A stretch of DNA of 12,296 bases, taken from Deltaproteobacteria bacterium. GTDB lineage: Bacteria; Desulfobacterota; Desulfobulbia; Desulfobulbales; VMSU01. Numbering within the stretch: position 1 is the stretch's first letter; each line of letters begins with the position of its first letter. The notes beneath the pieces were generated by a model. That model was not told where the DNA came from and did no database searches. It saw only the letters and a list, made by a program, of their open reading frames with translations. The stretch covers positions 1 through 12,296 of the forward strand of contig JAJYJA010000066.1 in NCBI GenBank assembly GCA_021789795.1. Reading direction: 5' to 3'. Of this stretch, positions 6,882 through 12,296 are shown piece by piece. The translations under genes and the position numbers were made by a program.

Positions 6882-6890
6882 TTTTTTTTT
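6849..6890 (+). terminator. Terminator- or attenuator-like hairpin with T-run at the end of fabZ
   Basis: GCCGA (6849-6853) pairs with TCGGC (6874-6878), and GGCCAT (6854-6859) pairs with ATGGCC (6864-6869) around a four-base loop, with a one-sided ACCT bulge. The fabZ stop codon TAA follows, then nine T residues (6882-6890). This has the shape of an intrinsic terminator inside an operon, so partial termination before lpxA is plausible. The bulge weakens the stem and the hairpin also encodes protein, so function is uncertain. Confidence 0.4.
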
Positions 6891-6929
6891 CGCGATTTCA
6901 TCTCTCAACCCCAACTAACCTTACTGGCA

Positions 6930-7733
6930 ATGACTATCCATCCCACCGCCCTGGTCGCCGAGGGCGCCGAGATTCACCCCACCGCCCAGATCGGCCCCTA
7001 CGCGGTTATTGACGCCCAGGTGGCGATTGGCGAGGACACCGAGGTCGGGGCCCACGCGGTGCTTGCTGGCCACACCAGCATCGGCAAGCGTAACCGCATT
7101 CACCCCTTTGCCAGTATCGGCGGCCCGCCCCAGGACTTGAAGTACCAAGGCGAGGACACCCGAGTGCTGATCGGCGACGACAACCAGATCCGCGAGTACG
7201 TCTCCATCCACCGGGGCACGGTCACTGGCCGGGGGGTGACCACGGTGGGCAGCGGCAACCTGCTGATGGCCTACTCCCACATCGCCCACGACTGCCTGGT
7301 GGGCGACCAGGTGATCATGGCCAACGGCGCCACCCTGGGCGGCCATGTCGTTATCGGCGACCACGTCAACTTGAGCGGCATGGTGGCCATCCACCAGTTC
7401 AGCCGGGTGGGGGCCTTCTCCTACATCGGCGGCATGTCCGGGATCAGCAAGGACGTGCCGCCCTTCGTCATCGCCACCGGGGTCCGCGATCAGTTGCGGA
7501 TCACCGGCATCAACAAGATCGGGCTCAAACGCCACGGCTTCGCCAACGAGGACATCCTCACCCTAGGCCGCGCCTTCACCACCATCTTTCGCACCAACTT
7601 GGTGCTGAACGAGGCCTTAGACAAGGCCCTGGCCGAGTTTCCCGACTGCCGGCTGGTGACGGAGTTGGTGGAGTTCATGCGGGCGCCCAACCGTTTCGGG
7701 GTGGTGCGCAAGTACGATGCCGACGACCAGTGA
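6930..7733 (+). CDS. lpxA: Acyl-ACP--UDP-N-acetylglucosamine O-acyltransferase
   Basis: LpxA catalyses the first step of lipid A synthesis, moving a 3-hydroxyacyl chain from ACP to the 3-OH of UDP-GlcNAc. The 267-residue protein begins with IHPTA-type hexapeptide repeats forming the left-handed beta-helix (about 1-185). It contains GGPPQDLKYQGE and YVSIHRGT, plus the catalytic His120 in HIAHD (His125 in E. coli). A C-terminal helical domain with GLKRHGF completes it. Gly168 sits at the E. coli Gly173 position, the acyl-length ruler, so a long hydroxyacyl chain (about C14) is the expected donor. The 48-base gap after fabZ has no clear ribosome site. The 3' end overlaps lpxI by 17 bases. Confidence 0.97.
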   Translation: MTIHPTALVAEGAEIHPTAQIGPYAVIDAQVAIGEDTEVGAHAVLAGHTSIGKRNRIHPFASIGGPPQDLKYQGEDTRVLIGDDNQIREYVSIHRGTVTGRGVTTVGSGNLLMAYSHIAHDCLVGDQVIMANGATLGGHVVIGDHVNLSGMVAIHQFSRVGAFSYIGGMSGISKDVPPFVIATGVRDQLRITGINKIGLKRHGFANEDILTLGRAFTTIFRTNLVLNEALDKALAEFPDCRLVTELVEFMRAPNRFGVVRKYDADDQ

Positions 7734-8565
7734 GCCGATCGGGGTCATCGCCGGCGGCGGCCAGTTCCCGTTGCTCTTTGCCCAGGCGGCGGGGCGGGAG
7801 GGCCGGCGGGTGGTGGCGGTGGGCCATCGCGGCGAGACCGATCCCGCCCTGGAGGGCCTGACCACGGCCTTCCGCTGGGTGAAGCTGGGCCAGCTCGGCA
7901 AGATCATCAAGTTCTTCCACGAGCACCGGGTGCGGGAGGCCGCCTTTTTAGGCACCATCACCAAGACCCGGATCTTCACCGAGGTCTGGCCCGACCTCAA
8001 GGGCTTGAGCCTGTGGAACAAGATCGATGTTCGCCACGACGACTCGATCCTGCGGGCCATCGCCTCGACCTTGGAGGAGGAGGGGATCCGGGTGGTCGAG
8101 TCCACCCTCTACCTCCGGGAGCTGCTCTTCCCCGCCGGGGTGCTGAGCAAGAGACGGTTAAGCCCCGAGCAGGAGAGCGACATTCGCTTCGGCTGGCGGA
8201 TCGCCAGGGAGATCGGCCGGCTCGACATCGGCCAGTGCGTGGTGGTGCGCGACGGCACGGTGCTGGCGGTGGAGGCCATCGAGGGCACCGACGCCGCCAT
8301 CCGGCGGGGCGGGTCCCTGGCCCGCCAAGGGGCGGTGGTGGTCAAGCTCCGGAAGCCGGGCCAGGACTTCCGCTTCGACCTGCCGGCCATTGGCCCCGGC
8401 ACCATCGCCAGTATGCGGGAGGCGCGGGCGGCGGTGCTGGCGGTGGAGGCCGGCCAGTCCTTGTTCTTCGACCGGCAGGAGGCGTTGAGTCAGGCCAACC
8501 GGGCGGGCCTGGTGGTGGTGGGGGTCACGGCCACGGAAGACGGCGGGCCGACGCTAGGGCCATGA
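7717..8565 (+). CDS. lpxI: UDP-2,3-diacylglucosamine pyrophosphatase LpxI
   Basis: LpxI hydrolyses UDP-2,3-diacylglucosamine to lipid X and UMP, replacing LpxH in many alpha- and delta-type lineages. The 282-residue protein begins with the nucleotide-binding PIGVIAGGGQFP segment (7-18). It continues through AFLGTITKTRIF (76-87) and WNKIDVRHDDSILRAIA (100-116), and holds VEAIEGTDAAIRRGG (185-199), whose Asp192 matches a conserved acidic residue of the C-terminal catalytic domain. The ending KPGQDFRFDLPAIGP is also typical. The start at 7717 lies inside lpxA (17-base overlap), and the only nearby alternatives would remove the glycine loop. The stop overlaps the next gene by four bases (ATGA). 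Membership of the LpxI (former DUF1009) family is secure. Confidence 0.95.
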   Translation: MPTTSEPIGVIAGGGQFPLLFAQAAGREGRRVVAVGHRGETDPALEGLTTAFRWVKLGQLGKIIKFFHEHRVREAAFLGTITKTRIFTEVWPDLKGLSLWNKIDVRHDDSILRAIASTLEEEGIRVVESTLYLRELLFPAGVLSKRRLSPEQESDIRFGWRIAREIGRLDIGQCVVVRDGTVLAVEAIEGTDAAIRRGGSLARQGAVVVKLRKPGQDFRFDLPAIGPGTIASMREARAAVLAVEAGQSLFFDRQEALSQANRAGLVVVGVTATEDGGPTLGP

Positions 8566-9449
8566 GGGCCAGGGCCATGATCCTGGCCGCCGGCCTGGGC
8601 ACCCGGCTTTTGCCTTACACCCGACTGCGGCCCAAGCCCCTGTTCCCGGTGCTGGGGGAACCGTTGCTCAAACGGATCATCGGCCAGTTACGGGCCGCGG
8701 GCCTGGGGCCGATAGTGGTCAACGCCCATCACCTGGCCGGGCAGATCGCCGACTGCCTGGCGGACGAGCCAGACCTCATCCTCCAGCGCGAGGATACCGA
8801 GCTGGGCACCGGCGGCGGCCTGCGATTGGCCCTGCCTCACTTCCAGGGCCGTCCGGTTCTGGTCACCAACGGCGACATCTTCCACGATATCGACTACCGC
8901 CAGGTGCTGGCCGGGCATCAGGCGAGCGGTTGCCCGCTGACCATGGTCATGCACGACCTGCCCCGCTTCAACTCCGTGCCGGTGGCGGGTGGCCGGGTGC
9001 TGGGTCTGCCGGCTGGGGGCCGGCCCGCCGAGGTCCCGCCTGGGGCAAGGCGTCTGGCCTTCACCGGTATCCACGTGGTTGAGCCCGCCTTGCTGGCCGA
9101 CATCCCCTCCGGGTCGTTTCACTCCATCCTTGACCGCTACCAGGGGCATCTGGACGAGGGTGGCCAGATCCACGCCCTGACCGTGCGCGGCCACTTTTGG
9201 CGGGACATCGGCACCCCGCGAGACTACCTCGAACTGCACCGCCATCTGTTGCTTGCCGATGGTGCGGCTCCCAGTTTCCGGCTGGCCCCTGGGGTGCGTC
9301 TGGGCCGGGAGGTGACGCTTGACGACTGGGGCTATGTCGGGGCCGGGGCCGTGATCGGCGACCGGGCGCGGCTGGCGCGGGTGGTGGTCTGGGAGGGGGC
9401 GGAGATCCCCGCCGGTCAGGCGCTTGCCGACTGCCTGGTGACTGGATAG
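8562..9449 (+). CDS. Sugar-1-phosphate nucleotidyltransferase, MurU-like with a beta-helix tail
   Basis: The 295-residue protein is a GT-A-fold nucleotidyltransferase, which joins a sugar-1-phosphate to an NTP to give an NDP-sugar. Visible motifs are LAAGLGTR (8-15) with RPKPL (23-27) for the NTP, GTGGG (82-86), and VTNGDI (101-106) with the metal-binding Asp105. From about residue 243 a short hexapeptide-repeat extension (GYVGAGAVIGDRARL) adds a left-handed beta-helix stub. Bacterial MurU, which makes UDP-MurNAc from MurNAc-1-phosphate, is about 70 residues shorter and lacks this tail. The tail is more like mannose-1-phosphate guanylyltransferases. The start ATG at 8562 overlaps the lpxI stop; the same frame is open upstream but lacks motifs. 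Pairing with the kinase 18 bases downstream suggests sequential steps. The sugar and nucleotide are unknown. Confidence 0.85.
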   Translation: MRARAMILAAGLGTRLLPYTRLRPKPLFPVLGEPLLKRIIGQLRAAGLGPIVVNAHHLAGQIADCLADEPDLILQREDTELGTGGGLRLALPHFQGRPVLVTNGDIFHDIDYRQVLAGHQASGCPLTMVMHDLPRFNSVPVAGGRVLGLPAGGRPAEVPPGARRLAFTGIHVVEPALLADIPSGSFHSILDRYQGHLDEGGQIHALTVRGHFWRDIGTPRDYLELHRHLLLADGAAPSFRLAPGVRLGREVTLDDWGYVGAGAVIGDRARLARVVVWEGAEIPAGQALADCLVTG

Positions 9450-9467
9450 GATCGAGGGCGCCGGCCA

Positions 9468-10520
9468 GTGGATCACGTTCGCTACGCCGCCCTGGTGGCC
9501 GACTTGCTCCGCCGCTCGGGCCTGGGGAAGATGGAGGGCGCCCTGGCCGCCCTGGCCGGCGACGGCTCGGACCGGCCCTTCTTCCGGTTCGTCGCCGCCG
9601 GGCGGGCGCTGGTGGCGGCCTTTCCCTCGCCCACCCTGCCCAAGGCCCGGGAGGAGGCGGAGGCCGCCTGGCGGATTGGCCGCCATCTGGCGCGGGCCGG
9701 GGTGCCGGTGCCAGAGCCGCTGGCCCAGGACCCGGCAAGCGGGCTCATCCTCTTTGCGGATTTGGGCGATTGCCTCCTGCTTCACGTCCTGGCCAGGGAG
9801 GGGAAATCGGAGCGGGCCTTTGCCCTCTACCAAGAGGCGGTGGAGATCCTGGCCCGCTTGCAGATCCTGGCGGTTGACGGCTTCTCGGACGATTGGTGCT
9901 GGGACACCCGCCGCTACGACCGCCAGTTGATGATCGAGAGGGAATCAAACTACTTTGCCCGTGAATTCTGCCAGGGTTACCTGGGGATGGCGACCCTGCC
10001 CGCCGGGCTGGCCGCCGACTTCGCGTCCCTGGCCGAGCGGGTGGGGGCCTGCCCGGCGGGCTACCTCCTGCACCGGGACTACCAGTCCCGCAACCTGATG
10101 GTGACCTCGGACGGACTCAAGGTGATCGACTTCCAGGGGGCGCGCCTCGGCCCCCTGGCCTACGACCTGGCCTCCCTGGTCAACGACCCCTACGCCGGCT
10201 TATCTTACGAGTGGCGCCGTCAGCTCGTCGAACACTACCTGCGGCAGGCCGCGGGTTATATTCCCCTTGACCAAACCCGGTTTATGGAGGACTATCCCCA
10301 GGTGGCCCTGCAAAGAAACTTGCAGGTGCTGGGGGCCTACGCCTTTCTGACCCGCCGGCGGGGCAAGGAGTTTTTCCGGCCCTACCTCGCCCCGGCCCTG
10401 GCCAATCTGCGGGGGATTTTGGAGGGGATGGCCGCCGGCGAATACCCCGTCCTGCGCCGGCTGGTGGCGGGTATCGATGCCGGGGCCCTGGATACGGCGC
10501 CAGGGGAAGCGAGACGGTGA
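9468..10520 (+). CDS. AmgK-like sugar kinase (aminoglycoside phosphotransferase fold)
   Basis: The 350-residue protein has a protein-kinase-like fold. The catalytic loop is HRDYQSRN (202-209, with Asp204 and Asn209), followed by the metal-binding DFQ (221-223) and GPLAYDLASLVNDPYAG. That set of motifs matches the AmgK group, whose studied members phosphorylate the anomeric hydroxyl of N-acetylmuramic acid and GlcNAc for peptidoglycan recycling. An N-terminal GDGSDRPFFR (31-40) is the likely nucleotide-binding turn. Translation starts at GTG 9468, with a GAGGG about nine bases upstream. The stop overlaps the next GTG by four bases (GTGA). Together with the upstream nucleotidyltransferase it could make an NDP-sugar from a free sugar. 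Other small substrates are possible, and antibiotic resistance is unlikely given the context. Confidence 0.85.
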   Translation: MDHVRYAALVADLLRRSGLGKMEGALAALAGDGSDRPFFRFVAAGRALVAAFPSPTLPKAREEAEAAWRIGRHLARAGVPVPEPLAQDPASGLILFADLGDCLLLHVLAREGKSERAFALYQEAVEILARLQILAVDGFSDDWCWDTRRYDRQLMIERESNYFAREFCQGYLGMATLPAGLAADFASLAERVGACPAGYLLHRDYQSRNLMVTSDGLKVIDFQGARLGPLAYDLASLVNDPYAGLSYEWRRQLVEHYLRQAAGYIPLDQTRFMEDYPQVALQRNLQVLGAYAFLTRRRGKEFFRPYLAPALANLRGILEGMAAGEYPVLRRLVAGIDAGALDTAPGEARR

Positions 10521-11329
10521 GCGAGAGACAGACCCCCTTGCAGGTTTACGCCCGGCTGCCCAAGAGCAACTGCCGGCGCTGTTATTTCCCCTCCTGCCTC
10601 GCCTTTGCCGCTGCGGTTTGCCGGGGGGAGCGACGGATTCACGACTGCCCGCTGATGACGGCCTACCAACCCGCCGTCCGCCGGGAGGAGGCTGGGCCGC
10701 CGGAGGCCGGAGAGCAGCGGCAGGCGCTGGTGGCCGAGTTGCAGCGGGAGGTCGCGGGGCTTGACCTGGCCGCCGTCGCCCCCAGGATCGGCGGGGAATT
10801 TGTGGGTGGCAGGCTGCTGGTGCGTTGCCTGGGCAAGGGTTTTTGGGTGGAGGCCCAGGGTCAGGTGAGCTCGGAGTGTCACACCCATTGCGGGTTGGTC
10901 ATCCCCCTGCTCAGGTACGTAATCCAGGCCGGCGGCCCGGGTCAGAGCGGAGCGGCTGGCACCCCGGTATGGGTGAATTTCCGCGAGCTGAAAAATGGGG
11001 CCGCGCATGGCCCCCTCTTCGCCCGGCGGGCCGAGCTCAACCTGCGCCACCTGGCCGACCGTCACCCCGGCCTCTTCGAGGATCTAATCGCCGTCTTCAG
11101 CGGCCGGGAGGAGGAGAGCGCCTTTGACGCCGACGTGTCGCTGGTCCTCTATCCCCTGCCCAGGGTGCCGGTGCTGATCCGCTACTGGCGGCCGGAGGGC
11201 GACTTGGAAAGCGAGCTGGCCATCCTCTTCGACCAGGGGGCGGAGAACTTCCTGCCGGTCGAATCCCTCTACGCCCTGGGGGTGGGCATGGTGATGATGT
11301 TTGAGAAGATCGCCCTGGTGCACGGTTGA
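10517..11329 (+). CDS. DUF3786-type protein with N-terminal four-cysteine (Fe-S) domain
   Basis: The 270-residue protein opens with a cysteine cluster (Cys19-x2-Cys22-x4-Cys27 and Cys44-Pro, with an extra Cys35) in a PKSNCRRCYFPSCLAFA context. This matches the small [4Fe-4S]-binding domain seen in corrinoid/Fe-S proteins such as the CODH/ACS gamma subunit. The remainder (about 65-268) resembles DUF3786, with FRELKNGAAHGPLF, DADVSLVLYPLPRVPVLIRYW, and a C-terminal ESLYALGVGMVMMFEKIALV helix. No catalytic site is recognised. Members occur mostly in anaerobes and have no assigned function. The GTG start at 10517 overlaps the kinase stop by four bases, indicating translational coupling with the envelope operon. 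The stop codon forms part of the 9-bp direct repeat flanking the palindromic element downstream. Confidence 0.8.
   Translation: MSERQTPLQVYARLPKSNCRRCYFPSCLAFAAAVCRGERRIHDCPLMTAYQPAVRREEAGPPEAGEQRQALVAELQREVAGLDLAAVAPRIGGEFVGGRLLVRCLGKGFWVEAQGQVSSECHTHCGLVIPLLRYVIQAGGPGQSGAAGTPVWVNFRELKNGAAHGPLFARRAELNLRHLADRHPGLFEDLIAVFSGREEESAFDADVSLVLYPLPRVPVLIRYWRPEGDLESELAILFDQGAENFLPVESLYALGVGMVMMFEKIALVHG
11321..11329. repeat. Left direct repeat (target duplication) of the palindromic element
   Basis: CACGGTTGA here is identical to 11478-11486. It contains the last codons and the TGA stop of the DUF3786 gene, so the duplication left the reading frame and stop unchanged. Confidence 0.6.
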
Positions 11330-11477
11330 TGATCTCGCAAAAAGGTAGCCGATGGCTAAGCAAAAGGGCCGACATACAAGGCGCGGGGTGTGTTTGGCGA
11401 GTGAGGCCATACAGATGGTATGCCGAACGAGCCAAACCGTCCCGCAACGCAGTAGATCGGACTTTTTGCGACGCCAT
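11330..11477. mobile_element. MITE-like palindromic repeat flanked by 9-bp direct repeats
   Basis: The element is bounded by exact copies of CACGGTTGA at 11321-11329 and 11478-11486. Its ends are inverted: TCGCAAAAAG (11335-11344) matches CTTTTTGCGA (11462-11471), and weaker pairing continues outward. Inside, GTTTGGC (11392-11398) pairs with GCCAAAC (11431-11437), and CATAC (11408-11412) with GTATG (11418-11422) around a five-base loop. Most of the element could therefore fold as one long hairpin. It encodes no protein. The TCGCAAAAAG termini resemble, from memory, repeats scattered through several deltaproteobacterial genomes. If the ends are read as TGATG, the duplication would be only four bases (CGGT), so the exact boundaries are uncertain. 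Confidence 0.65.
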
Positions 11478-11486
11478 CACGGTTGA
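11478..11486. repeat. Right direct repeat (target duplication) of the palindromic element
   Basis: This is an exact copy of 11321-11329. Removing the element and one copy would place the DUF3786 stop directly before the CCTACCC that precedes trpB, which reads as an uninterrupted ancestral junction. Confidence 0.6.
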
Positions 11487-11510
11487 CCTACCCTAAACCA
11501 GATGCCCTTG

Positions 11511-11538
11511 CCCCATGAACCTTACCCCTTGAACCTTC
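11511..11538. repeat. Two tandem 14-base units just upstream of trpB
   Basis: CCCCATGAACCTTA (11511-11524) is followed at once by CCCCTTGAACCTTC (11525-11538), 12 of 14 identical. The pair ends ten bases before the trpB start. It may be chance, a small duplication, or a regulatory site. No palindrome typical of a repressor operator is evident. Confidence 0.5.
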
Positions 11539-11548
11539 CTCACCGACC

Positions 11549-12296
11549 ATGCAAAACAACCACGGATACTACGGCGACTGGGGCGGGGCCTTCATCCCCG
11601 AGGTGCTGCACGAGACCTTCCGGGAGTTCAACCAGGCCTTTGCCGCCGTCCGGCGCGACCCCGCCTTCTGGCAGGAGTACGTCGAGCTGATGTCCACCTA
11701 CTCCTGCCGACCCACCCCGCTCACCCACGCCGGCAACATGTCGAAAAGACTGGGCGGGGCGCAGATCTTCATCAAACGCGAGGATCTGAACCACACCGGG
11801 GCGCACAAGGCCAACAACGTTATGGGCCAGGGTTTGTTAGTGCGGCGGATGGGGAAAAAGCGGGTGATCGCCGAGACCGGGGCCGGCCAGCACGGGGTGG
11901 CCTGCGCCACCATGGCCGCCAAGTTCGGCTTTGCCTGCACCATCTACATGGGCGAGGAGGACGTCAACCGCCAGCGGCCCAACGTCTTCTGGATGGAGAA
12001 GCTGGGCGCCGAGGTGATCCCGGTCAGCTCCGGGTCAAAGACCTTGAAGGACGCCATCAACGCCGCCTTCCGCGACTGGGTGACCAATATGGACACCACC
12101 CACTACGTGATGGGCACGGTCTGCGGGCCGCACCCCTTCCCGGAGCTGGTAGCCTGGTTCCAGTCGATCATCGGCATCGAGGCTAGGGCCCAAATCGTCA
12201 AACAATTCGGGAAACTGCCGGCCCGGGTCTATGCCTGCGTCGGCGGCGGCTCCAACGCCATGGGCATCTTCCAAGGCTTCCTCGACCAGCCGGAGG
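11549..12296 (+). CDS. trpB: Tryptophan synthase beta chain (5' part, runs off the window)
   Basis: The visible 249 residues belong to the PLP enzyme that joins indole and serine to make tryptophan. The PLP-binding Lys87 lies in HTGAHKANN (82-90), the catalytic Glu109 in AETGAGQHG, and the phosphate-binding loop GGGSN at 232-236. All are at the numbering of the Salmonella enzyme. The opening NNHGYYGDWGGAFIPE is typical. It is the canonical TrpB1 form, which partners with TrpA, rather than TrpB2. About 150 C-terminal residues are outside the window. The ATG at 11549 lacks a Shine-Dalgarno sequence. The palindromic element and a tandem 14-base repeat lie upstream. No trp leader peptide or attenuator is visible, so the gene may have its own promoter or may depend on read-through. 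Confidence 0.96.
   Translation, partial: MQNNHGYYGDWGGAFIPEVLHETFREFNQAFAAVRRDPAFWQEYVELMSTYSCRPTPLTHAGNMSKRLGGAQIFIKREDLNHTGAHKANNVMGQGLLVRRMGKKRVIAETGAGQHGVACATMAAKFGFACTIYMGEEDVNRQRPNVFWMEKLGAEVIPVSSGSKTLKDAINAAFRDWVTNMDTTHYVMGTVCGPHPFPELVAWFQSIIGIEARAQIVKQFGKLPARVYACVGGGSNAMGIFQGFLDQPE

Noticed and set aside
8013..8561. In-frame upstream extension of the nucleotidyltransferase gene
   Set aside because: It would overlap lpxI by over 500 bases and encodes an Arg/Gly/Pro-rich stretch without motifs; the MRARAMILAAG start fits the family.
8688..9833. Minus-strand open frame of 381 codons opposite the nucleotidyltransferase and kinase genes
   Set aside because: Low-complexity Pro/Gly/Arg/His-rich product with no motif; a GC-bias shadow of genes with clear catalytic motifs.
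1..12296. CRISPR arrays, tRNA or rRNA genes
   Set aside because: No regularly spaced repeats, cloverleaf-type sequence or rRNA signature was noticed on either strand.

Overview
The window looks like chromosomal DNA from a GC-rich Gram-negative bacterium, most likely a Desulfobacterota (former deltaproteobacterial) lineage. The reasons are the lipid A gene order lpxD-fabZ-lpxA-lpxI, the use of LpxI rather than LpxH, an overlapping lysC-cimA pair, and a DUF3786-type protein with an N-terminal cysteine cluster. This taxonomic call is inference from gene content and is not proven here.

Layout. (1) Positions 1-2116 are an accessory segment that is visibly more AT-rich than the rest. It holds the end of one insertion sequence at the left edge, a methyltransferase gene cut short by that element, a long imperfect hairpin, an intact AT-rich methyltransferase gene, and a decayed IS1-family element (1327-2084). 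The IS1 element has clear terminal inverted repeats but no visible target duplication. Its transposase gene carries a one-base frame slip in an A7 run and a premature stop. (2) Positions 2117-4977, minus strand: lysC and cimA overlap by 16 bases. They encode aspartate kinase and citramalate synthase, so amino-acid precursor supply (aspartate family, and isoleucine through citramalate) is co-expressed. (3) Positions 4978-5376: a 399-base divergent intergenic region with only weak promoter candidates. (4) Positions 5377-11329, plus strand: a tightly packed envelope operon, lpxD-fabZ-lpxA-lpxI, then a sugar-1-phosphate nucleotidyltransferase, an AmgK-like sugar kinase and a cysteine-cluster/DUF3786 protein. 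Most junctions overlap or nearly overlap; the exception is fabZ-lpxA, where a terminator-like hairpin plus T-run lies in the gap. (5) Positions 11330-11477: a large palindromic, MITE-like element between 9-bp direct repeats, inserted exactly at the stop codon of the last operon gene. (6) From 11549 to the right edge: the first 249 codons of trpB.

How the genes work together. LpxA starts lipid A synthesis by acylating UDP-GlcNAc, LpxD adds the second hydroxyacyl chain, FabZ serves the competing fatty-acid branch that uses the same hydroxyacyl-ACP pool, and LpxI cleaves UDP-diacylglucosamine to lipid X. Where lpxB would commonly follow, there is instead a kinase plus nucleotidyltransferase pair resembling AmgK/MurU. 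This suggests that a sugar is phosphorylated at C1 and then activated to an NDP-sugar for the envelope. The DUF3786 protein, translationally coupled to that kinase, is the least understood part of the operon.

No tRNA, rRNA, CRISPR array or recognisable riboswitch was seen. The most noteworthy observations are the palindromic element at the stop codon, the NTase-kinase-DUF3786 tail of the lipid A operon, and the hairpin between the two methyltransferase genes.
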